Positions 17,704 through 25,372 of a DNA stretch of 64,000 nucleotides are shown here, piece after piece (positions within the stretch are counted from its first letter, which is position 1; every line of letters begins with the position of its first letter). Location: assembly GCA_018242725.1 (NCBI GenBank), contig JAFEBI010000006.1, positions 134,539 to 198,538 of the forward strand, written 5' to 3'. The notes beneath the pieces were generated by a model, which searched no databases, was not told the origin of the DNA, and worked only from the letters and a program-made list of their open reading frames with translations. Source of the DNA: Nitrospira sp. GTDB lineage: Bacteria; Nitrospirota; Nitrospiria; Nitrospirales; Nitrospiraceae. Position numbers and translations under genes: made by a program.

Positions 17704-18243
17704 TTATATTGAGGGCCTGCGTTGTTCAGAAAGAGCCTCTCTTTTGGCTCGGAAAAAATCCTGTAAGAGTCCGCGGCTTTCCTCCTGATGGAGCCCTCCG
17801 ATCACCTGTACTCGATGGTTGAAGCGGCGCTCAGAAGGAATGTCGAGGATTGAGCCACAGGCTCCTGCCTTGGGATCCCAGGCGCCGAATACGAGCCTTG
17901 TGATACGCGCTTGCACAATGGCTCCGGCACACATCGGACAGGGTTCCAGTGTAACATAGAGTGTGGTGTCGGTGAGGCGCCATGTCTTCAACTGCTCTGC
18001 GGCTTTTCTGATGATGATGATCTCGGCATGCGCCGTTGGATCCTGTGAGAGCTCCCGATAGTTATGAGCAGCCGCGATCACATGGTTGTCGGACACTAAC
18101 ACGGCGCCGATTGGGACTTCCCCGACCAAGGGAGCCAGTCGAGCTTGTTGAAGCGCCAGCTCCATGAATTGAGAATCACTGTTGTCCAGTTGTATCGAGA
18201 GAGGCATTGAAGAGCTTGTCATACTCATAATGCATGCTAGCAC
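17704..18243 (-). CDS. tadA: tRNA-specific adenosine-34 deaminase TadA
   Basis: The 179-residue deaminase carries the zinc and catalytic motifs HAEI and EPCPMCAGAI, which define the cytidine-deaminase fold, together with the GACGSILD segment typical of TadA. It converts A34 to inosine in tRNA-Arg(ACG). There are several in-frame start codons; the true start may be one of the methionines at residues 6-13, since the first residues show no clear ribosome site. Confidence 0.93.
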   Translation of the reverse strand: MLACIMSMTSSSMPLSIQLDNSDSQFMELALQQARLAPLVGEVPIGAVLVSDNHVIAAAHNYRELSQDPTAHAEIIIIRKAAEQLKTWRLTDTTLYVTLEPCPMCAGAIVQARITRLVFGAWDPKAGACGSILDIPSERRFNHRVQVIGGLHQEESRGLLQDFFRAKREALSEQRRPSI

Positions 18244-18303
18244 AGGAGCTGGAGAGAGGGACAGAAGCGCGGAGAATTTGTGAAGGAACGGTAGCTGGTA
18301 TTC

Positions 18304-18957
18304 TTACGGTAGGGTCGTTGGTCTTGTGCGTTGTGGCGGGAGGTGGTTTTTCAGGTCATCCAACTCGGCTTCGCGCTGGATCAGTTGATCTTTCACCTCC
18401 CCCAGTTCTGTGAGACGCCGCTGCAGCTCTTCCTGAGTTCGTGCAAGAGATTCTTCCCGCTCCTTAAGTTGATGCTGAAGCGTGGCTAGTTTGGCATGGG
18501 CCTTGTCCGCTTGTGTTTGCAGTTCAGTGACTCTGTTTGTGGTGGCTGTTGCTTGGGGAGAGGAATTCCAACTCAAGAATGCCAAGATACCAAGGACAAC
18601 GAGAAACACCATACTGAGTACCCACCCAACTGATGGCGCGGAGGTCGTAGATGGTGGGAAGAGGTGATTCATCCACTCACCGGGTTCAAGGCTGGGTTTG
18701 GTAGGTGAATTGGCAGTCTCCTCCACTGATTGAGGAAGGGTGCGGGCGCCCATGATCTTTGTCTTAAGATGGCGGGGTGGAGAGATAAGGGTGAGTTCAA
18801 AAGGAAGCGCCACTGCGACCGACTGATACTCCTTCAATGTGGTACGGCAAGGGACACATCCAGAAAGGAGATGGGCTTCCAGAGCTTGCCGTTCGATCTT
18901 TTCAAGCGCGCCGATCGCATAGAAAGGAACGGCATCTTCGAGATCTTGGTGTGTCAT
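18304..18957 (-). CDS. Zinc-finger (ZAS) anti-sigma factor, membrane anchored with coiled-coil tail
   Basis: The 217-residue protein begins with a short helical domain holding the zinc anti-sigma signature HLLSGCVPC (His-x3-Cys-x2-Cys). One membrane helix (about residues 108-128, VLSMVFLVVLGILAFLSW) is followed by a long charged periplasmic coiled coil (about 140-205). It overlaps the upstream sigma gene by four bases, so the two form a translationally coupled pair. It is expected to hold the ECF sigma factor at the membrane until a signal releases it. The tail has no RskA-like or other known sensor domain. Confidence 0.88.
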   Translation of the reverse strand: MTHQDLEDAVPFYAIGALEKIERQALEAHLLSGCVPCRTTLKEYQSVAVALPFELTLISPPRHLKTKIMGARTLPQSVEETANSPTKPSLEPGEWMNHLFPPSTTSAPSVGWVLSMVFLVVLGILAFLSWNSSPQATATTNRVTELQTQADKAHAKLATLQHQLKEREESLARTQEELQRRLTELGEVKDQLIQREAELDDLKNHLPPQRTRPTTLP

Positions 18958-19583
18958 GCCGAAAGATCTTGCTCCCAGTACGTGTGTAGGGACTCATGCA
19001 GTTGTGACATGCCGAGCTTGAGATGGGTGATCACCGCGTCGAGCGGCTGATCGAGTCGCGTGGCAATCTCCGCTGGAAGCAGGCCATCGTAGTAGGCCAA
19101 TTCAATGGTCTGTCGATGCGCTTTCGGCAGATTGTTGAGTGTCTTACTGATCACCGTCCGTAGTGCTTGGTCGGCTTGACACTCAAATTGCCCAGGCGGG
19201 GCGATAGGCTCGGTGCCATCGGTCGGCAATGTTTGACGACGCAGTTGAGGATCGGAGGCTCGTAGTCGGTCGATGGCTCGGCTGCGGGTTAATATGATGA
19301 GCCAGGCGATCGGGGTGCCACGTCCGACGTCATAGCGAACAGCTCGCTTCCAGATATCGACGTAAACGTCCTGCAGGATGTCAGCGGCTTCATCTCGGCT
19401 ACCGAGTATCCGCAATGCCAAGCTGAAGAGGATGGTGCTTGATTGATCATAGAGTTGGGTGAAGGCAAGATTGTCTCCCTTGCCGGCTCGAATTGCTATT
19501 TTTGGGTCAATTGTTGACGCGGCGTGCTGTTCGGCAGTGTCCATAGAATGATAATGATCTAGAGTAGGGAGACGATCTATCAA
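18954..19583 (-). CDS. ECF-type RNA polymerase sigma factor
   Basis: The 209-residue sigma-70-family protein has region 2 (about 45-110: SRDEAADILQDVYVDIWKRA) and region 4 (about 150-200: AYYDGLLPAEIATRLDQPLD). The codon at 19583 is TTG; an ATG at 19544 (residue 14) may be the true start, and neither has a clear ribosome site. ECF sigma factors redirect RNA polymerase to a small stress or envelope regulon. The next gene on the same strand encodes its anti-sigma factor, overlapping by four bases. The target promoters are not known. Confidence 0.92.
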   Translation of the reverse strand: MIDRLPTLDHYHSMDTAEQHAASTIDPKIAIRAGKGDNLAFTQLYDQSSTILFSLALRILGSRDEAADILQDVYVDIWKRAVRYDVGRGTPIAWLIILTRSRAIDRLRASDPQLRRQTLPTDGTEPIAPPGQFECQADQALRTVISKTLNNLPKAHRQTIELAYYDGLLPAEIATRLDQPLDAVITHLKLGMSQLHESLHTYWEQDLSA

Positions 19584-19839
19584 CCGGTCACAACTATAGC
19601 ACCCTGAATCTGCTGCAAGAAGAATTCGCGCAAAAGAATGTCGACTCTCGCAAGCTTGAAAATGGAATAGTTGTTGATTTCCAATGGTGGTTGTCGCAAG
19701 GCCGGTCCATCAGCGTGGAGGAGCGTTTGGCATGATGACGGAAAAATCCGGTACGGCCCGTGCTGGAGTGAGAAGGCGACGGCTCACACGAGCAGTTCTG
19801 TGAGAAAGGTGTCAGGGTGTGCGGCTGATACACCCACCG
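19584..19839. promoter_or_regulatory. Leader region of the sigma/anti-sigma operon with two hairpins
   Basis: This gap lies upstream of the sigma gene and downstream of the glycosyltransferase gene (both minus strand). It contains two inverted repeats, CTCACA / TGTGAG (about 19781-19802) and GGGTGT / ACACCC (about 19814-19834). One could terminate the glycosyltransferase transcript, though no T-run is evident. No promoter motif was assigned with confidence. Confidence 0.35.
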
Positions 19840-20952
19840 TCAACTTCGATGGTACTTGAAGTATGGCGCTAATATGGTTGCTGCTTCGCTTGCGCCAGTG
19901 GGTTCCGGAGGTGGAGTTGTAGCGGGGAGGTTGATGGCTTTCTCCAGCGTTGTGTCCCATTGGCCCTTCATAAAGTCGTCCATGGAAAGCTCGATCCCTC
20001 TCCCGTAGCGGTGCAGGTAATCTACGAGAGATTGTTCGTCCCCGAAGTTGTATCGACGAACGTACACAGTCGGAACTTGTAAGGCGACGGCTTCGACCAG
20101 AGTGCCATACCCTGGCTTGGTCATGACGACGTCGACCGAGGCGAGCAAGGTCTTAAACGAAAACGGGAGGGACTTGATGGAGGCGAATCGCCTACTTTCC
20201 GGCGGAGTTGAGCCATCAAAAAGAAATTGATAACCAGGAAGTGACTCGACTGTCTCGAAAGGGAGTGACGTCAGCGGAATTCCTCCAAATCCGATCAGAA
20301 CCGTTCGGTTCCCTGGTCTAAGGGACAGAAGCTCGGCCAGTCGTGGACGGGCGGCAATAGCTGGCTCAGCAATCGGAGGAATAACATGTACGTGTTGGAA
20401 GCTGTTCAATGTGGGAGAGGGAGTAATGCGCAGAGCAAGATTGGCTTGCCTATAGGCCTGACGGATGAACTGCAAAATTGGTTGGGTGTCGATTCCAGGA
20501 GGAGCCTGGTACTCAGACAAAATCAGGTCCCAGGTAAAACTGGCGAGTGCAACGGTCGGAATCGCCGCGGCGTTCCCTGCTGCCAATGCGAGGTATGGGG
20601 TATCGGCGAGAACCAGATCTGGTTTCGCCGTTCGCATCGATTCAATTTCGATCTGCAGCCGCTCGTTCCATGTGCTGTGGAATCGGTGGTGCTCACGCCA
20701 GGTCGCTTCGATATTGATGGTCATGGGACCCTGTTGAACGCACCCGACGTCTTGTTGGACGGGACTGGTTTCCCATGGAATCTTGAGGCGATCGACGAAG
20801 AATGCTGCAGGAACCGTCGTGCGTAGGAGCACTCGGAGATCCGGAACAAGACCACCTAATGCATTGAGCACCGGCACGACCTGGGCGGCATGACCGAATC
20901 CGTGTGCGGAGATGGCGGCCCAGATTAGCGGCATAGAAGAGGGTGTGCGCAC
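19840..20952 (-). CDS. MurG/UGT-like (GT-B) glycosyltransferase
   Basis: The 370-residue protein has the GT-B fold pattern: AISAHGFGHAAQVVPVLNAL at the start (His-rich turn as in MurG and UGTs), LADTPYLALAAGNAA in the first half, and LIGFGGIPLT plus VMTKPGYGTLVEAVALQVP in the C-terminal half, where nucleotide-sugar binding occurs. Acceptor and sugar are unknown. The two small genes just upstream on the same strand (a 66-residue protein and a TPR protein) may share its transcript. Confidence 0.8.
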   Translation of the reverse strand: MRTPSSMPLIWAAISAHGFGHAAQVVPVLNALGGLVPDLRVLLRTTVPAAFFVDRLKIPWETSPVQQDVGCVQQGPMTINIEATWREHHRFHSTWNERLQIEIESMRTAKPDLVLADTPYLALAAGNAAAIPTVALASFTWDLILSEYQAPPGIDTQPILQFIRQAYRQANLALRITPSPTLNSFQHVHVIPPIAEPAIAARPRLAELLSLRPGNRTVLIGFGGIPLTSLPFETVESLPGYQFLFDGSTPPESRRFASIKSLPFSFKTLLASVDVVMTKPGYGTLVEAVALQVPTVYVRRYNFGDEQSLVDYLHRYGRGIELSMDDFMKGQWDTTLEKAINLPATTPPPEPTGASEAATILAPYFKYHRS

Positions 20953-20985
20953 ATCATGAGAGACGTCCAGTGAGGACAGACAAAC

Positions 20986-21186
20986 TCAACTATTGGAGTG
21001 GTCTGATTCCATGGGGGCGATGTTATACATCAACTCAAGGTCAAACTCGTCGACGAGTTCATTGAAGGCTCGGGCTCCGAGATCGGAGCGAACCTCCGCC
21101 ATGACCAAATCAATGGCGGGTGCGGCATGCTGACCATATTGCGCAACAGCTGAGTCAAGTCGTTTCCTGGCATCATCGAGGGTCAC
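20986..21186 (-). CDS. Hypothetical small protein (66 residues)
   Basis: This is a short acidic, mostly helical protein (DDARKRLDSAVAQYGQ, DLVMAEVRSDLGARAFNELV). No motif or family is recognised. It lies between a glycosyltransferase gene and a TPR gene on the same strand with small gaps (33 bases on either side), which supports it as a real gene in an operon. Confidence 0.5.
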   Translation of the reverse strand: MTLDDARKRLDSAVAQYGQHAAPAIDLVMAEVRSDLGARAFNELVDEFDLELMYNIAPMESDHSNS

Positions 21187-21219
21187 GGGTAGTTTCCTCT
21201 CTGTATGGTCGCAGCACAG

Positions 21220-21537
21220 TCATGACAGCGTGCGTAGTAACTCCTGCATTTCAGGGACCAGATCCTTTCCGCCGTTGGAGCGCCCAGAAAGGACCGCCTC
21301 AATACCGGCTGTGAGCACGGGCTTGGCCTCGGCGTTCCTTCCCAACCGGATCAAGGTCCGTCCTAAGGACAGATGAGAAGCGGCGTGGGTTGGGTCGAGC
21401 TGTGTGGCCACCGTCAGATGCTCGACGGCTTCCTCCAGGCTCCCATTTTCTTGAAGTATCTTGTTGCCGAGTCCATAGCGGCCGAGGAATCCTTTTGGAT
21501 TTTTGGCGACCATCTGTCGGAACGCATCAATGTCCAT
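21220..21537 (-). CDS. Small tetratricopeptide-repeat protein
   Basis: This is a 105-residue protein with about two TPR motifs (LGNKILQENGSLEEAVEHLTVATQLDP then HLSLGRTLIRLGRNAEAKPVLTAGIEA). It has no signal peptide, so it is probably cytoplasmic. TPR units mediate protein contacts; the partner is unknown. It precedes the 66-residue protein and the glycosyltransferase on the same strand. Confidence 0.75.
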   Translation of the reverse strand: MDIDAFRQMVAKNPKGFLGRYGLGNKILQENGSLEEAVEHLTVATQLDPTHAASHLSLGRTLIRLGRNAEAKPVLTAGIEAVLSGRSNGGKDLVPEMQELLRTLS

Positions 21538-21632
21538 AGTGTCTATGATTTAAATTAGACTGGTACTATAACACTAGAATGGCAGGATCGGCCACATGAG
21601 AACGTGGTCGAAAGAAACGAAGCAGGGATTCT

Positions 21633-22385
21633 TCATGGAAACGGGGGTGTTGTCGTGGGAGCAGCTGATCGAGTGGGGAAGGTGGTTGACGGTCTTTTAG
21701 CTCTCACAGTGATTGTGCGAAGACCGGTGCCGGATGTCGGGGCACTGCTGGCCATATAGAGTGTCGTGTCGCGGACAAGTTGGCTTGTCAATTCTGTCAG
21801 ACAGACTTCCGTCACATGTCCCTTCAGCTCATCGATCATGACCGGTGTCGCACCAAATAGTTTATACTGAACTGTACCGGATGAGAGACCTTCATACCGT
21901 TTGACCTGTCCATCCCAGCGCTCAAGCTCAAGACCGATCTTAGCCGCGTAGCCGTATTCAAAGTCGATAAAGGGTGAAAGAAGAAACATGGAACCGCCAA
22001 GGATGATGCCCTTGAAAGCGGACAGCCATGAGTGAGGTTCGATCGTTTCATCCATGGTGATGCGTGCGGAGACGATTTTTTCACCGAGCGAATCAGGCGG
22101 TACTCCAGGCGGTATCAGCGTTGAGAAGAGACGAGTTTCCTGAACTTTGTTGAGAATTCGCCGTTCGGCTTCCGTTGAGGGATTTTGTGGGGCGCCGTTT
22201 CGTGACAGGTGAAAGGAATCCAGCACCAACGGAACTCGTTCGTCGCTGGGGAGTGAATGGGCGGCAGCCGGCTGTGAATCTTCCGAAGACGGCTTTACGT
22301 CGATCGTGCGAGTGCATCCGACGCTTCCGCATATGATCAGTCCCATGACACTCAGAATCGGCCAACGAAAGGCATGTAGCATCAT
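21633..22385 (-). CDS. Hypothetical lipoprotein
   Basis: The start is set at the ATG at 22385, which has GAGGAG eight to nine bases upstream; an earlier in-frame ATG at 22424 is less likely. The N-terminus is a signal with a lipobox ending GSVGC. The mature region (about 225 residues) has a hydrophobic patch (FKGIILGGSMFLLSPFIDF) and a beta-rich second half. No family is recognised. It overlaps no gene when started here and follows the PagL-like gene by 14 bases, so the two are probably co-transcribed. Confidence 0.7.
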   Translation of the reverse strand: MMLHAFRWPILSVMGLIICGSVGCTRTIDVKPSSEDSQPAAAHSLPSDERVPLVLDSFHLSRNGAPQNPSTEAERRILNKVQETRLFSTLIPPGVPPDSLGEKIVSARITMDETIEPHSWLSAFKGIILGGSMFLLSPFIDFEYGYAAKIGLELERWDGQVKRYEGLSSGTVQYKLFGATPVMIDELKGHVTEVCLTELTSQLVRDTTLYMASSAPTSGTGLRTITVRAKRPSTTFPTRSAAPTTTPPFP

Positions 22386-22398
22386 GGTTTCCGTCTCC

Positions 22399-23001
22399 TC
22401 AGAAATAGAAGGAAAATCCCGCAAAGGGAAGGCTCGCGTTCAGCCCAAGGTTCGGATACGCCGTGCCGGCGTTGGAAATGTGGTGAAAGCGATAGCCGGC
22501 ATTGAGGGCGAGTTGTGGTGTGATGAACCACGAAACGCCAACGCCTCCCGTGAGCACGAAATTGAATTGATTGGCCTCTTCGCGAATACGACCGCCAAGA
22601 TCCGTCCAGAATGGTCCGCCTGCGAACTCCATGTAGGGACGGACACGACCCAGAGCGACGAAGGTGTATTTGATCCTCGGTGTGAATCCCACGCCATGTG
22701 TCAATAACGGTTCTCGGAACTCCAGGTAGACCATCTCCGCGCCGAGCGAGATCTGTCCTCGGTACCAGCTATCTCCGATAGGGTCGGTCAGCGTAATCAT
22801 CCACGAAGGCATCAAGGCCGGTCCGTGTTGCTTCGTCTTGTGTAAATCCGTGAGTCGGTGAGAGAACATATAGCCGGCGGTGAGTCCAACCTCCTGCGTC
22901 CCGACCGTGATCGTAGGCGAGACCTCTGAGGCCAGTGCAAGAGAAGCCATCAGGATCACTCCCGAAATTGCAGTCAGTATGGTGTGAGTGAAGCAAGCCA
23001 T
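22399..23001 (-). CDS. PagL-like outer-membrane acyloxyacyl hydrolase family protein
   Basis: The 200-residue protein has a signal peptide (about 1-25, ending ALASE) and an eight-strand beta-barrel pattern ending SFYF. The segment GYRFHHISNAGTAYPNLG matches the PagL family, in which the His-x-Ser pair belongs to the catalytic triad. PagL removes the 3-position acyl chain of lipid A. The Glu of the Salmonella PagL triad, twelve residues after the Ser, is Asn here, so activity is uncertain. A co-transcribed lipoprotein gene follows. Confidence 0.75.
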   Translation of the reverse strand: MACFTHTILTAISGVILMASLALASEVSPTITVGTQEVGLTAGYMFSHRLTDLHKTKQHGPALMPSWMITLTDPIGDSWYRGQISLGAEMVYLEFREPLLTHGVGFTPRIKYTFVALGRVRPYMEFAGGPFWTDLGGRIREEANQFNFVLTGGVGVSWFITPQLALNAGYRFHHISNAGTAYPNLGLNASLPFAGFSFYF

Positions 23002-23171
23002 GCCCTCTCCTTGTCACTATCCTGTCGGCTTCTGTGCGCGAAAACTTGATTGACAGGTATCCGATGCGGCGTGTTCAAAGGAAGCAGAGGATTGAGTTCT
23101 GTCCAGGATTACAAAGAGTTTCCTGGTCGGCTTGTGAGAGAAGAAGGATCAAGGAGAATGTGTTAGTCATT

Positions 23172-23927
23172 TCACTTCATGTTCAAGAGCCTCTTTGAGT
23201 CGGCCTCTAAATCGGGCAATCGATATCGCAGGTCGAGTGAAACCACACGTTCAAGACAGCGTTGAGCAGAAATGAGGTCGTGTCGTTTTGCATAGAGACT
23301 CGTGAGGAGGCGGAGTACGGCAGCCTCAGCTGGTTCGTTGCCGAGTTTGATGTAATGTTCCGAGGCGTTATTCAAACACCGTTCAGCTTCGAGGAGATTC
23401 TCTTGGTCTAGGTAACATTTGCCGAGTTGGCTGTAAGTTACGGCGAGCCCTTCCTCGTTGCCGACTATTCGATGATGCTCGAGTGCCAGTTGAAATGAGG
23501 ACACGGCCTGATTCCACTGGCCGGCGCGGGCCTCTTGCAGCGCAAGATTTGTATGGAGGATGCCGAGACCGCGAGCGTCTTGTAACTCGCGCAGGAGGTC
23601 TAGCGCTTCGAGATAGTAGGGACGCGCTTTCTCTGGATGGTCGGAAGCAATATGGAGGTTACCGAGATTCACCAAGGTGTGAGCCACGGCGGTGAGATTC
23701 CGTTCGGTTCGTTGGATCTGAAGTATTTCCCGATAACATTGTTCTGCGCGGGCAAACTCATGCATCAGCGCGCAGGTATTGCCAAGGTTTCCGAGAGAAG
23801 CCGAGAGCGCTTGTGGATTAGTGGCAGTTCGATCATCAGCGACGGCCGCTTCCCATGCCGTACGAGCCTGGAGCAGATCACCGCGATGGAGGAAGATCCT
23901 AGCCCGATGTTTATGATCCTCGCTCAT
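23172..23927 (-). CDS. Tetratricopeptide-repeat protein
   Basis: The 251-residue protein is made of about five to six TPR-like repeats (NLGNTCALMHEFARAEQCYREIL, HTNLALQEARAGQWNQAVSSF, YSQLGKCYLDQENLLEAERCL). No signal peptide or other domain is seen. It probably acts as a protein-binding scaffold; the partner is unknown. It shares strand with its neighbours but is separated from each by more than 90 bases. Confidence 0.8.
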   Translation of the reverse strand: MSEDHKHRARIFLHRGDLLQARTAWEAAVADDRTATNPQALSASLGNLGNTCALMHEFARAEQCYREILQIQRTERNLTAVAHTLVNLGNLHIASDHPEKARPYYLEALDLLRELQDARGLGILHTNLALQEARAGQWNQAVSSFQLALEHHRIVGNEEGLAVTYSQLGKCYLDQENLLEAERCLNNASEHYIKLGNEPAEAAVLRLLTSLYAKRHDLISAQRCLERVVSLDLRYRLPDLEADSKRLLNMK

Positions 23928-24020
23928 AAGATCGTCGAGTGTTAGTTGTAACGCGTGAGCCGCAAGGTTGGACTATTTCCAATACAAGATGGGAACGGCA
24001 TCTCACGAGATGCAGGATTT

Positions 24021-24455
24021 CTAATCGCCCCCTTTTGGCGTGTCTCGCTTGTATTCAATCTGCAGCTCATCTTGTTCCTCCAGCCCTAACCCAGCCCTGA
24101 ACGAACCATGGAGCTCAGTGATGCACTCGATGTCACGTGGATTCTTGCCTGCGTGAGAGGCGAGATACGCTTCAGACAATTTCAGGCCTGTCTCGAAATG
24201 CCGCGCGATCGTCTCCTCCGTCACCTGCTGCCAGGTGATGTAGATGCAGAAGGCCTGGAACGAATGGGCCTTGGGGTGCTGTTGTGCCAGAGCGAGCAGG
24301 CCTTCATAGGCTTCGCGGGCTGTTGCTCCGGCATTGGAGGAAAAGGTGTTCTCCAGCTCCACAGCGGTATCCCAGTCTGTGCCGAGTTCGGCTTCAGCCT
24401 GACTAAAAGCTTCTTGCGCCGCAAGGGCGGGATCAAAACGCATGTGCTGCCTCAA
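24021..24455 (-). CDS. Hypothetical protein (144 residues)
   Basis: No family is recognised. The sequence is mostly helical (ALAAQEAFSQAEAELGTDWDTAVELE, TAREAYEGLLALAQQHPKAHSFQA), soluble and without a signal. A TPR-like half repeat could be present in the middle. The gene stands between a TPR protein and a membrane protein on the same strand. Coding is supported by frame length and codon usage like its neighbours. Confidence 0.55.
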   Translation of the reverse strand: MRQHMRFDPALAAQEAFSQAEAELGTDWDTAVELENTFSSNAGATAREAYEGLLALAQQHPKAHSFQAFCIYITWQQVTEETIARHFETGLKLSEAYLASHAGKNPRDIECITELHGSFRAGLGLEEQDELQIEYKRDTPKGGD

Positions 24456-24577
24456 AGATTATTTTTGCAGGATAGGCTGTGTGCGGGGGAGAGGTCAATG
24501 AGGCTGGCGAGACAACGATGCACGGGCGTGGTGAGAAGTGAATCACAGGAAGCTACGGGTATGGATTTTCTTTGGGC

Positions 24578-25291
24578 TCAAGAGAATCTCAACCGTACTT
24601 CTGTCTGGCAAGTATGAATATACGCGAGCAGAGTGTTGATGAAAATGATGACGCCGGCCATTTCAAGGCCTTCCTCGACTGTCACGAGCATGGACATTCC
24701 AAGGTTGTTCTCCCCGCCGTGCGATGCGGAGTAGAAGCCTTCTAGAATTTCCACACCGAGTGCTCCGCCCAGAAAAGTTACTGCAGCTGTGATGAGTTGT
24801 ATTTTGGTGCGACCAGGAAGGTGCAGAAAGAACTTGAGGTATGAAAGCGCGACCGCCGTGGCCATGGCCATTCCGAACATGACCCACCCATAGTGGAAGA
24901 TACCGCCTGTACGTTTTTGTCCTGTGATCCGCCAGCCCAGCCTGTTCAGCATTTCGTGGACCTCGCTGGCTTCGTCTATTGCCATGTAGAGGAGAATGAA
25001 TGAAAGAAAAGTCCAGTGGCGGCGAAAGGCATCCTGACAGACTTTCTTAAAAACGGCGATCAAGGCCAGCAGGAGCGCGGCAAGGAGTAATAGGATTGTG
25101 GAAAAGAGTGTTGGAATATTGGCTTCAGCATCCAAATAGAAGAGACGGACGAATCCGAGCGCAACATCGTAGCCAAGTACGTGTTTGACGAGTTGTCCCG
25201 CAACACTGGCAACAAGGAGGAGCGCGGTGATCCAAACCAGTGTTCGAATGATGGTCCAACGATTGAGTGTTATTGTATCGACAGTAGTCAT
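24578..25291 (-). CDS. Polytopic membrane protein of unknown function
   Basis: The 237-residue protein has about six predicted membrane helices (residues 12-34, 62-84, 90-110, 129-150, 163-182 and 205-230). A striking acidic-histidine cluster YMAIDEASEVHEML lies at the end of the third helix and could bind a metal. No family is recognised. The gene starts 81 bases from the divergent SagB-type gene. Function is unknown. Confidence 0.65.
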   Translation of the reverse strand: MTTVDTITLNRWTIIRTLVWITALLLVASVAGQLVKHVLGYDVALGFVRLFYLDAEANIPTLFSTILLLLAALLLALIAVFKKVCQDAFRRHWTFLSFILLYMAIDEASEVHEMLNRLGWRITGQKRTGGIFHYGWVMFGMAMATAVALSYLKFFLHLPGRTKIQLITAAVTFLGGALGVEILEGFYSASHGGENNLGMSMLVTVEEGLEMAGVIIFINTLLAYIHTCQTEVRLRFS

Positions 25292-25372
25292 TTATACCTT
25301 CCATCGGCGCAAGGCCTACACAATGCATTTTGCTTTTCTGGATTTGTCTCTTTAGACTGAGGATGACCTGCA

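Noticed and set aside
19594..19833. 79-residue minus-strand ORF upstream of the sigma gene
   Set aside because: No coding character; the region looks like a leader with hairpins.
19690..19835. Possible group II intron or riboswitch remnant because of hairpins and GC-rich blocks
   Set aside because: The domain V and catalytic triad expected for a group II intron were not found, and no riboswitch core could be matched.
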